A stretch of DNA of 64,000 nt from Mortierella sp. BCC40632 (taxonomy: Eukaryota > Mortierellomycota > Mortierellomycetes > Mortierellales > Mortierellaceae), in assembly GCA_011634665.1 (NCBI GenBank), contig WAEK01000008.1, positions 179,501-243,500 of the forward strand. The letters are read 5' to 3'. A program made the translations under genes and the position numbers. This document shows, one piece after another, positions 52,718 to 63,300 of the stretch. Within the stretch, counting starts at the first letter, position 1; every line of letters starts with the position of its first letter. A model generated the notes under the pieces. The model ran no database searches. It saw only the letters and a list, made by a program, of their open reading frames with translations, and was not told where the DNA came from.

Positions 52718-53266
52718 ATGATTCGCGTCACGGGTCTATTAATCGCTCTCTTGGTGGCCACCATCCAACTCTGTACTGCCTTCTATATCAATGAACGTGT
52801 ATTCGAGATTGAACTCGACAGACTTCTTCTTTCCAGTCAAGGATCTCAAGGAGAGGTTTTTCTACTTCCTAGAGATTATGATGGATCGAGGAAGCAGCAG
52901 TGGATTATTATCTCCACCGATGACACTTTTGTATACACTATCCGCAACAGGGAATCTGGCCTTTATCTCTCTTTCAAGGATGGACCGCGACCAGGCAAGA
53001 CTTTGACACTCTCACATGAGCCGCGCAACTGGGAGGCAGCAATGTATGAGCCAGGCAGGTACTCCTTGATGGCTCAGGAGAAATTCGATGACGAATCTTT
53101 GGTTGTTGCCAAGTCGCCAGACCACCATGAGCCCCCTCATGTTATTCTTGAGCTTAATCGGAAGACTCCAGATCAGCTTTGGGCAATCCGGCCTGTCAAA
53201 ACGCTCACTAAGGAATCGCACCAGTACCGTCTCCCATACAAGAAGGCTGGCCTTTGCCACTATTGA
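52718..53266 (+). CDS. Array copy 6: diverged secreted beta-trefoil-like protein
   Basis: Intronless, 182 residues from the ATG in the ACCAAGATG context (an upstream in-frame ATG at 52697 adds seven residues). Signal MIRVTGLLIALLVATIQLC, mature start AFYINERVFEIELDRLLLS. Trp blocks RKQQWIII, RNWEAAM, DQLWAIR; tail HQYRLPYKKAGLCHY, so the lone Cys is kept with one extra residue after it. Clearly older than the copy 2-5 group. Acidic and His-rich changes (PDHHEPPHVILEL) are shared in position with copy 7. Confidence 0.85.
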   Translation: MIRVTGLLIALLVATIQLCTAFYINERVFEIELDRLLLSSQGSQGEVFLLPRDYDGSRKQQWIIISTDDTFVYTIRNRESGLYLSFKDGPRPGKTLTLSHEPRNWEAAMYEPGRYSLMAQEKFDDESLVVAKSPDHHEPPHVILELNRKTPDQLWAIRPVKTLTKESHQYRLPYKKAGLCHY

Positions 53267-54098
53267 CGAAGAAACTATCTTCTCTAGAAGAATATTTTAG
53301 TGGACCGAGAGAGTCTAGTCTTGAATCACTTCTTCTCGACTTGGGAATAAACCAGGATAATGTCAATTTGGGTCTACAGGTGGCTATGGCGTGGGACTTT
53401 ATCGATAGAGTAGCAGTGTTTTAAGAGAGTCATGACCTTTTGAACAACGAGAAACAATAGTCAGTAACGGTGATCATGCATTCACTCTCCTTACATTGAG
53501 ACCCTCTCGCGATCTCCTATTGCCATTTTATGCAAGTTAGAACAAGGTCATAAGTGGACTTGAGGTAATAAAGAATAGGCCCAGAGATAGCCAGTTTCTA
53601 TTCCTGTGTTCTTTGGGGGGTTTTTCTGTTAGAATTTCGTGAAAATCTAATCTTTGAAGAGTGTCACTCAAGTGAGCTTTAACAGGTTTTGAGTATGAAG
53701 ATGACAAGTAGATTGTGAAAAAGCGCGTTGTGTTGTAGTGGGTTGCAAGTGTTCATCCTCACGCTGTGATAGAGGTCTACAGAGTTCACAACAGACCAGA
53801 CCTATTTGAAGACTTTTTGGCTAAAAAAGAATAGAAGAGTGACTAGTCAAGAAGACGGGTTCAAGTGTTTTGACAACGACTTTTCCCCCTTGATATCTAT
53901 TCCTTTCGACAAAGGAACCGTTTTTAGAATCTCAGCTCTAAAAAGACAACATTGAGCATCTCCACTCATCTTTATAGCCGCCGCCTCCTCCCTCAACCGG
54001 CTCCTACTATGTAAAGCCAAGCACAAACGTCTGACTTAATTTTGATTACACTTCAAGTTACTTCTTGTCATTACCCATTCCCGAATCTTGAAGGCAAA

Positions 54099-54129
<31 letters not shown>

Positions 54130-54706
54130 AAGAAAGAAAAGTCATTTTCTGGGCCCATCGCTGAGGGTCATCGGCTTTTACATACAGACTGCTGTCTATC
54201 TTTCAAGATGCCACTCCTTTTGGGTCGTTTTGAGGATCGTGTAGCACTTGGCATAACCAAAGGGTGCACCACAGCGCTTGTGCTTGGAACATGTTTGACA
54301 AGACAGATAAGTGAGTCGATGAACAGAACGGGACCTACATTATGATCACTATCACTTCTTGAGCGCAGAGAGAATAACTGTCATTCTGTTTGTTATCTTT
54401 GACGCGTGGGAACGGAGCAAAGAGCTCGAAGCAGATGTTCTTCCCGTCGTCTAGTACATACTGGGCCGCCAATCTGATCATCACGTGTTTGCCAGTACCA
54501 GAAGAAAAGGGGACTGACTCTGATCCAGCTCATTAGCTGATTGACTCACAGATCGCCCTAGACGTGGTTCCAGCTAGCCCATGCGCGAGCTGCACTGGTC
54601 AAAGAAGAAAGACTAGGGTCAATGGCATGCATTTTTGGATTGGACAAGAGGAGCAGATCTGAGAGGCACCAGCTATTGGGTATGAAGAAAGGAGTTTACA
54701 AGCAAG
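53267..54706. other. Array spacer after copy 6
   Basis: 3' region with TTGGGAATAAACC (near 53342), diverged spacer, a GA tract at 54106-54130, then a decayed promoter segment of the relic unit (GACGCGTGGGAACGG near 54402). Confidence 0.6.
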
Positions 54707-55075
54707 TATAAATAAGTGGATCGGCCGGAAGGTGACAAGATATTCATCAGAACTCTAGATGAACTCGATGACTGAACTCTAGTTACTACTATTTTGCGAC
54801 TGCACGTTGTGCCTCTTCGTGTTATTCTTGACTTTGCTATGGAGCCTGATCATTGGGAGTGTTTCCATTCAGTTTCGTTAAAGAGTTCCAAGAAGAGCCA
54901 TGTCAGCACCGCTTTCTCTGCAAGAAAGTTGACCTTTTGCTACTCATGGAAGAGGAAGACTATTCTCGGCCAGGGGGGATTCGTATCTCTTTTACTCGAC
55001 TTGGAATAAAAGCAGGACAATTTCCAGTGGATCAACAAGTAGTTTTGGCGTATGGGTTTGTCAATAGAAAAAAAA
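54707..55075 (+). pseudogene. Relic array copy (gutted)
   Basis: A TATAAATA box (54707-54714) stands at the usual place, but most of the coding region is gone. What remains matches the 3' end of the gene family: CCTCTTCGTGTTATTCTTGA (54810s), then an AGAGCCATGTCAGCACCGC-type segment and TTGACCTTTTGCTACTCA at the former stop. The 3' UTR is CGACTTGGAATAAAAGCAGG. Signal peptide and trefoil core are deleted. Two short overlapping frames here are not genes. Confidence 0.75.
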
Positions 55076-56442
55076 AACGATTAGATTTAGAGTCATGGCT
55101 AATAAACCACAAGGAGTGATCATCTACAACGAGAATCTTGCCCCCTTCCAACATTATTTTGACATTTTAATGCATAGCGAGGAAAGAAGCATGAGAGCTT
55201 GGTCAAGGAAAGACTATTAGACTCTCATTAGTACTCCTATTCACTTTTTTCTTTTAGAGCGCGAAGAGATTTAAGCAAGAGAGCAGAAAGATAGAGAGAT
55301 AGGTGGTTGCCTTTCTGTTATACTCTGGGATATTTTTTTCTGGGATGACCCGACTCTGAGAGTACCACTCAAGTAAACTACAATAAAATTGTCTAGGAGG
55401 AATATGAGCGATTAAGAAATGGCGCGTTGTGTGAAAGTGGATGGCGAATGACCACTCTCGCACGGCTGTGGAGATTTACAGAGCCAACGGCAGACCAGGC
55501 TTTAACGAGACTTAGGTCGAATTTTCAATCTTTTTTTTTTTTTTTTTTTTTTACCGTTTTGGGGATTGTATGGCTCTTGACAGATCACTGCTTTTTAAGT
55601 CTTTATCACTCATTAATCCCTTTGTCTGTTCGCCTTAATAACTGGTGTTCGACAAAAACTGCAGAGAGCATTGTAGAACTACAGAATGGAAGAGAGAAAG
55701 ACACGGACGCACTAACGTGTGAGGTTGAAACGTTGACACCGAGCAAAAGTTTACAGTTCAGAGCGGCACCCTTACTTTGGCTTTTTCTTGATCACAGAGA
55801 ACGCCTGTCAGTCTTTATTGTACCTTTGACACATGGGGATAGAGAAGAACTCAAAAAAACCAAAGTATCCCACTGAGGTCAACACCTTTTATCGTCCAGC
55901 GGCACTCGTTCTTAACTCTTGATCCACTTTCATCGTCACGACGCTCTTGCTCTGTGTGGGAGAATACTGTGGTTGTTTTGAGATTGATGGATATGCACGG
56001 TGCAGAACGAGGAATGGCACTCGAGCAGCGGAAAGGAGGAGATTGATTCCAAGTCAAGTTTCCAGTCCATTGGCGAATTGACCTGCATGATATGCGCGCA
56101 TTGACCCTCATTGTTAGTTTTCAATGACCTGGGTGTAGTTCCTGCAAATCATGTACGGGTGCGAGCTCTTCTCTCCCTTTCATGCGAGTTTCCCACATAC
56201 CTTTCTGGTCAAAGAAAGTGTCCAAGAGTTCTCAAGAGAACTGCACCGACGGGCGCCAGTTGTTGAGGAAGAGAAAGGGTTTTGCAAACAAGTATAAATA
56301 GGGACTCGAACCCCATTTACCTACTTTCTTCACTCCCTCTGCCTCCTTCTCCACTTTCTTTCTCCTCACCCTCTACCCTTTTAAAAGCTTTAGCCGACTG
56401 CGTCGACCACATCCCCAATTCACAGGCCTCCGTTTACAAAAG
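55076..56442. other. Array spacer and promoter of copy 7
   Basis: Contains a poly-T at 55532-55551 and spacer blocks of the array type. The promoter segment begins near 55820 and has GCGCGCATTGACCCT at 56094-56108. Confidence 0.6.
56293..56300 (+). promoter_or_regulatory. TATA box, array copy 7
   Basis: TATAAATA in the AACAAGTATAAATAGGGA context, 150 bases before the ATG. Confidence 0.7.
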
Positions 56443-56988
56443 ATGGCTCGCTCTACGGTTCTATTTATTGCTCTCTTGGTGGCCATAATCCAAGTTTGCG
56501 CCGCCCTTTATTTCGAAGAGGGAACAGTTGAAATTGAACACAGTGGGCTTCTTCTTACCGGTCAAGAACTTGAAAAAGAGGTTGTGCTCCTTCCCAGAGG
56601 AGATGTACCGAGAAGGCAGCGATGGGTTGTATTCCCCACCGAAAACATTCGTGAGTACGCTCTCCTCCACCGGGAAACCCAGTACTATCTTTCTTACAAG
56701 GGTGAGCCGCAACCAGGTGAGCCTTTGACACTCTCACGAGATCCGTTCCCGTGGAAGGTGGCAATGTTGGACCTAGGCTTATACACCATCGAGACAGCGG
56801 ATCTATTCGAGGGCAAATCTCTGTCCGTTGCCAAATCGCCAGACCACAAATGGCCTCCTCATATTATTCTTGAATACCCTCAGAATTCTCAAGATCAGGT
56901 GTGGTCAATTCAACCTGTGGTTCCTAGCATCGCCTCCACTAAAAGAGAATCTTTAAAGTTGCAATCTCAGTGGACTGAGAGTGTTTAG
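56443..56988 (+). CDS. Array copy 7: secreted trefoil-like protein with replaced tail
   Basis: Intronless, 181 residues. Signal MARSTVLFIALLVAIIQVC, mature start ALYFEEGTVEIEHSGLLLT. Trp blocks RRQRWVVF, FPWKVAM, DQVWSIQ. After VWSIQPVV the conserved RQYRLPYKKxGLCY tail is absent; the frame reads into sequence that is 3' UTR in other copies (TCTCAGTGGACTGAGAGTGTTTAG corresponds to the post-stop region of copy 5). It ends in LQSQWTESV, with no cysteine in the mature chain. A deletion removed the old end and stop codon. Promoter and TATA are intact. Confidence 0.8.
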   Translation: MARSTVLFIALLVAIIQVCAALYFEEGTVEIEHSGLLLTGQELEKEVVLLPRGDVPRRQRWVVFPTENIREYALLHRETQYYLSYKGEPQPGEPLTLSRDPFPWKVAMLDLGLYTIETADLFEGKSLSVAKSPDHKWPPHIILEYPQNSQDQVWSIQPVVPSIASTKRESLKLQSQWTESV

Positions 56989-57964
56989 TTCTGTATCTCT
57001 TTTTCTCGACTTGGAATAAACAAGGATAATACTCAGTGAACTTGCAGGTAGCTATCGTCTCTAGCCTTGCTAATGGAAAAACGGCAACTGGAGATGGGAC
57101 CATGAGGAATGATAGTCGACAATGAGAGTCATGCTTTCACTATCCACGCCAGAGGCTCTCACTTATTCCCATTTATCTATCTTTTTTTCTTTGGCCTATC
57201 ATGATCGGGATCGGCCAAGCGATGTTGTCTCCATCGGTGCCGCTTCTTCTCTCGCCATATGGAGTTTCTCTCGGCTGTCAAAAAGGGAGGAAATGGATTG
57301 ACTAATTTTTCAAAATACTGGTCGCGTCGGCTCTTCTGAGGCTTAATGTGCTCCAATGACATTGATTGGTGGTGGCGAAGGACGGACCGTTCACTTGCAC
57401 AGACCAGATTGTATCGATCACTGAACAATAACGGGATCATCCGACCAAGTCCTGGGCAAGTTATCTTTGGCCGTCTCCCCAAGTGCTTCCATAGTAATTT
57501 TTAATGCCCACCAATGATTTTATTCGATAAGATCGAATCCAGGATTCCGGATCTCGGCCCTTCAGAGACAATACTAGACAAGCCCGCTCTTCTTGACCCA
57601 TATTTATAACCACCATCTCTGCCACTACTATCTTCTCGTATGCCGCGACCTAAACAGGCGGCCTACAGGTTGAAAAAGAGAGAGGAAGAGAGATGCTTAC
57701 ATAGTTTGGAAAGGTTCGTCCCAACTCCCAAGACCGAGCCCAATGGCAACAGCAGCAGTCACCCTGACTCTCTCTGGCTGGCGGAGCTTGCGCACTTTTT
57801 TTTTTTTCCCTTTCCCTTCTCAAGCATTGTTCATTCCTCATCTCTCGCTCTTCCCACGTCCCTTCCCATTGATTCCTTACTCGTTCTGCGATTGGCCTGA
57901 GCAGGAGAACATAATCTAGTCAAAACACCTACCAGCAAAATACAAAGAAAAAAGGAAAGAAATA
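56989..57964. other. Right border of the array
   Basis: 3' region of copy 7 (CTTGGAATAAACAAGG, near 57010) and one more spacer copy (GAGTTTCTC, GGATTGACTAATTTTTC near 57290, TTGGTGGTGGCGAAGGAC near 57366), reaching about 57800. The thioredoxin-like gene starts just beyond, so the array ends here. Confidence 0.65.
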
Positions 57965-59018
57965 ATGTCTGTCGGCTCCATTGTCCCGCCCATTGATGAC
58001 TTTTTGGTCATCAAAGGAGATTCAGCCATCAAGGTCGGAGCACCTGTCCCACAAGGCCGAACCAAAGTAGTCGTTCTCGAGTTTTGGGCCACGTAACGTC
58101 CTCCTCTGCTTTTGTTCCCCTTTTTTTTTTTATGCCTTTCCTCACAACTCAATATATCTCTTTGATAGATGGTGTGGTCCCTGTAAACAAAGGTATGGTG
58201 AGAGCATGTCATCATGTCACCTTATGTTGTCTAGAAAGAGAGAGGGAGAGAGAGAGCTGCATCCTAACTATCCCATGCTCTTTATTATTTCATGGCATTG
58301 CAATTTAACATAGTATCCCTTTCCTCTCGGAGCTCCAGCGCGACTACAGGAATGTGGACGTGACCATCATTGGCGCAACCACCGAGAAAGAAGAGCAGGT
58401 GAGTCTCTTCCTCTTTCTTTCTCGCGTTGACTTGATTTTCTCTTCTTGGTTAGACTGACACACGCGTTTGATATGAATGACGCGTCTTATGTGGGGCGGG
58501 TGGGTGCTTAGAAAATCCGGGATTTCGTCCAGTCCAACTCCATGGACTATACCGTGGTGATCGACACAAACCAGACCCTGCATTCCAGTAAGGACACTTG
58601 TTGGACCCTAGTAATCCCTTTGCCATCTCTGGTTGCACTAGTCCTAGTCACGCTAATGCGATCATTCTTTCCCCCCCACTCTTTCACAGAGGTATTTAGA
58701 GCAAGTGGAGCAACCGGTATCCCTTTTGCTGCCATTGCCGTCAACAACAAGATTGTGTTCTCGGGACATCCCATGGACCCCAATTTCCGCAAGACCTTGG
58801 AAAATGAAGCTGCCAGGGCCTCATCGCTTCGTGCCGAGCCCGTTGCTTTGCCATTGATCACTCAGAGTTATGAAGAGTTAATGCAGATGCGACCCAAGGA
58901 GTTGCGTCAGATTCTGGAAGATCGGGGTATCCGAACCACGGGATGTTCAGAGAAGGGGGACTTTGCCAAGCTGATTCTCGAGACATGCACAACGACTCAG
59001 TACTACAAGCAAGAGTAA
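57965..59018 (+). CDS. Thioredoxin-like protein with C-terminal SAP-like segment
   Basis: Five exons: 57965-58092, 58169-58192, 58314-58398, 58512-58587, 58690-59018; 213 residues. The fold is thioredoxin-like: [20 protein letters not shown] with the active-site WCGPC at residues 44-48 (built over the tiny 24-base exon 2), then VTIIGATTEKEEQ and ASGATGIPFAAIAVNNKIVF with the cis-Pro. Residues from about 165 (ELMQMRPKELRQILEDRGI, then TGCSEKGDFAKLILETC) resemble the SAP-like module of MANF/ARMET-type proteins, including a Cys-containing GC-EK turn. No signal peptide is seen, so it is probably cytosolic. The role is presumably redox or peroxidase-like and cannot be specified further. Codon phases close throughout. 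Confidence 0.8.
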
Positions 59019-60217
59019 AAAGAAAGTAAATGAGCCATAATGAGCAGAATTGTTCGTGAAACGATCCGTATGAAAAAGAAAGAAGAGGATGTGTTTTTTT
59101 TTTTTGTGCCTTGTCCTTTGTCCTTTGTCCTTTGAGCGATAAGATAGCTCATCAGCGCCCGTTTTCCCAAGAAGAAATGGGAGGAAGAATGATATCGACC
59201 CCACGGGCTGTGTTTCGAATGGCCTTGTTGGTTCATGGAAAGATGGAAAAAGTATTGGCAGTGGAGTGTGATGTGTATTGATTGTGGCAGCTGAGCCCTG
59301 TGATGATCGACTCGCTTTTTCCCACATTTGGATAAAAAAGAGATGGGAGACGGGATTATGGAGTGGATTGACGTTCTATCCAAAGTGCTTTGGAGCACCA
59401 TCCGATCCCTCCACATCCCCCACACATACTCTCCCCTCCCCTTCGGTCGAACCGATCCTTGTCGAGACTAGTAGTAGAGTCTGTGCTGCAAAGGAGAGAA
59501 GAGAGGGGAAAAAAAGGTACAATGATGTCTTTCTCTCTCGATAGAGAATAATGTGGACCTGCAGCAAGGTCAGTCGGTCCATCGGCCTGTGTGACCCATG
59601 TACGCCGATACATTGAAGGAGAGTACGTGGGACGCAAAAAAAAAAAAAAAAAAAAAACACGGCACAGACTGCAGTTGCGAGATGTAATCTCTCGAACCCA
59701 ATTGAACGATAATTTGACTCCTGTCCCGTTTCTCTCTTTCTTTCTCTCTCTCTTTCTCTCTCTCCCAATCTCTCTCACTTGCCCAGCCTCTTTCTCTCTC
59801 TCACTCTCACTCACTCACACTCTCTCTCTCTTTGTTTCTTTCTTCTCTCTACCAGTCTCTTTCTTTGCTCCTCCTTCCTCTTTCTCTCTTCCACTCTCTC
59901 CTCTTGCCTTTTGCATACTTCATTCACTCTCATTCCTCCAGTCCATTGCTCCAACTGCTCACTCATTCCTTCCCCTACTCACTCCACACTTCTCTCTCCC
60001 TCTCTCTCTGCCGTGTGCTGGACACACTGCCTGTATTTGTTGTCCTTTTGAGACCTAGTGCTACTGCTGAGCCTAAATCTCTTTCACTGCTCGTCCATCT
60101 CCCATCTCCATTCCCATTTCCCATTGCCTCTCTCTGGCTCCTCTTTCTCTCTCTTCTCTCTTTCTCTCTCTTCTCTCTTTCTCTCTCTCTCTCTCTCTCT
60201 TTTCTCTCTCTCTCTCT

Positions 60218-60289
<72 letters not shown>

Positions 60290-60300
60290 CCTTCAACTAC
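59019..60300. other. Intergenic region, 1.3 kb
   Basis: 3' region of the thioredoxin-like gene and CT-rich promoter of the p27-type gene. It has poly-T near 59095-59105, a threefold GTCCTTT repeat (59113-59133), poly-A 59637-59656 and CT tracts from 59730 onward. Confidence 0.7.
60120..60290. repeat. CT-rich microsatellite in 5' leader
   Basis: Long CT/TTCT tract ending ten bases before the ATG at 60301. It is the probable 5' UTR of the p27-type gene. Confidence 0.85.
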
Positions 60301-63300
60301 ATGGCCACGGAATACCTGACAGTGGCATCAACAGAGCCAACAAGTCTGACTGCAGCTGCGCTGGACATTGCTCAGATGGACAAGGACCTTTCTGCGTCAA
60401 TGGATGGCTACCTGCTCAAGGGTTGGGTAAGCAAGTCTGCTGGTCATGAAAAAAAAAGGGCACTGTTATATTGCAGACAGCGAAATGGATGACATAGAAT
60501 CTATTTTCAGTTTATTATCGGCAATACGACAAGGTCTACTGACCTTTGTTCTGGAGATGCGAGAATGCCATGCGATGTATTGACCCCAGATTTCCTGTAC
60601 CTGGACCATGAACTACTCTTTCTGTAGATCCTGTTGCAGGACGGATGTCCCGATTGCAGTGTAAGTCGTCTTTTCTTCTTCTCCTGAGCCCCACTTCTCT
60701 TTCTCCCTTTTCTTTGGCCCTGTTGATATGCCCTCGCCTCACATCCCGCCATGGTCCGCACCTGCGGTTGGGGGGGATGGGTACACAGACCCCTTCACTC
60801 GGACATCCGCGTGCCCCATTTGTTGTTTCGTGCCTTGCTGGTTATGTTTGGACAGGTCGAAAAATGTTGTTGACTGGCACACAAAAGAGAGAGAGAGAGA
60901 GAGACGGACAAGAGCAAAAGAGTGGACAAAGAACACACACTCAAGCTACGGCCCAATCGAAGGCCTGCGCGTCCCATTTCACCATTGTAAACGCCGCATG
61001 GGCCGGCGCAGGGCAGGGTAAGGAGAGAGAGAGAGAGAAAGAGAGAGAGTTGAACGGGAGGGACGAGCACAGTGCTCACAACCATGTCCTGTTCGAAGAG
61101 GCGCCAAGTAGAAGATGAAAAAGAATCCAGGTGGGGGATGTCCCATCCTGGTCAGGAAGGGGACAGGGGCTCGAGCCATGTGAGAGTAGAATACGTGCGA
61201 GTGAGGAGGGGGGAGGCGAGGCAAACGAGAGCGTGCCAGGATAGAGAGCAATCTCACAGTAGAAAGAGAGAGAGAGATAGAGCTGCATGCTTCCTCACTC
61301 GATATGTTGTGTGTGTTGGCACGAGGGTCGCATCGCACACGGGATCCGATTTGGCCACACCGCACGCGAATGAGCGGGTGCATCTGCCATGGAGGAATGG
61401 AGAAAGGGGACACATATACATATCCCCATCTCATCTCATCCGATCTTCTCCTTGCCTCTTTGTTCCTTCGTGCTCCTGATCTGGTGCCAATCGGATCCTC
61501 TTCACCTCCTCCGTCTCCTCCTTCTCACCCACTCCTTCTCTCTCCACTCACCTATTCACTCTCCTCTCTCTCTCTCTCTCTCTTTCTTTCTCTTTCACAG
61601 ACACCGTTGATGCGCAACCAGGAAGCAACCAACCAAGTCTGCGTCAACTGTATTATCAACCCTCCCGTCGATCCCGAAGAACCCCATCCATACCAGGCCC
61701 CACACACAATCCAGGAACAACGCGAGATCGGACTGACCCACGTCGAGTCTGAAGAGGACCCCCTACCCAACCACCCCACGCCTCCTCAATCTCAACCTCA
61801 ACCCACAGACCTCTCCTCCGCTCCCACCCCTACTCCTTCCCCTTCCCCTTCCCCTAACTCGAATAACGACCTACCAACGCCCGATTCCCCAACCAATCTA
61901 ATGGAAGTCCAGGCCGCAATCGCCCTGCCCCCTACAACACCCCCAAGACCCCAATGCCAGCGCCGCTCCGGCCATTGTCCCCGCCTAACCATGGAGATAG
62001 TGGCCGTCGAGGATTCCGCGCTCCATCCGGTCGCATCATTGGCCTTTCAACAGGCCCCAATCCAACCTCGGCTGACTTTCCTCGGCCGCCAGTGCCACTC
62101 CAGCCAAAGACATTTGCACCATTGCCAATGCCGCCTTCGATCCCGCCTCCTCTCTCCAAGATCTCTTCCAGGCAGTTCCCGAACCCGCCCAGTTCGCCTC
62201 CTCCAGGCACTGGTCTTGCTTCACCCCCAACGTCGCCCATGACTGCACAACATGCACCGCCGAGGGACCGGAAGCGGACTACATCCAACTCGGGAATGAT
62301 GCAGAGTGGTGTCATCCTCCCACCACCAAGGGGAATGGTTTCTGCACCCATTCCCCAGGTGGCCCTTCCGTCGCCTCCCCTGAAGGGAGTCAGTGGGGTC
62401 GAGGCCAGTGTCCAACAGGGCAGGGAGACGGCCATGTACGAGAAAAGACGGACTCGGGTCAAAAGTGCGGAGAAGCGGTCTGTGCTCGCCGCGCCTGCGG
62501 CAGGAACAGGGGACGAGGAGAGTGAGAGCCATGATGAGTTTCTGGAGGCCGCGGAGGAAATGAACAACGACAGTGCCACACAACCACTGGAGACGATGAC
62601 CCAGGGACAGAGGACCCGGGCAGCAACACATGAAAGGACACCACGATTGTTGAATGATAAGATGCTCCCTGGCTGGACCATGCTTCAGGAAGTCTGCCGG
62701 AATTCGGCATGCAATGGGGTAATGTACAAACTCTGCTGTAACAGGTTCACCGCATCAAAAAATGAAAGAGCCAAGGGAAAAAAAAAAAAAAAAAATGGGG
62801 CAAAGAGGAGTCAGAAATGCAGGTCCGCATGGATCTCATCGTGCCGTTGTGGTTTCTGTTCCCTGACCCTTTTGTTCACTTTCTCGCATTGTGAGTGTGT
62901 CCCACAAGGAATTCAATTCAGCCGTCTGAGCGCTTGTGCCATGGTGAGAGCCATGAGAGAAGGAGAAGAGGGCAGCAAGGGGGCTGGGTACCTGCGCCTC
63001 TGGGCATGGGAATAAGCATGAGCATGAACATGGATCTGGAACGGGATTTCTCTCTCGCTTTTCTATCTCTCTATCTCGTTCTTGCGCTCACAATCCTTTT
63101 TTGCACACAGACGCAGACACGATTCTTGATCGTGTTCTCTTTCTATTAACTTTTTTTTCGTTTGTGCAACCTTTTTTTTTTTTTTTTACTGACGAAAAGA
63201 AAACCGTTTTTTTTTTTCCCTGTTCCGCTTCGCTATGACCATGGTATTCACATCGCCACATGTCTACCCGAAAATAGGTCCCTTTGATGAGAAGCCGTGA

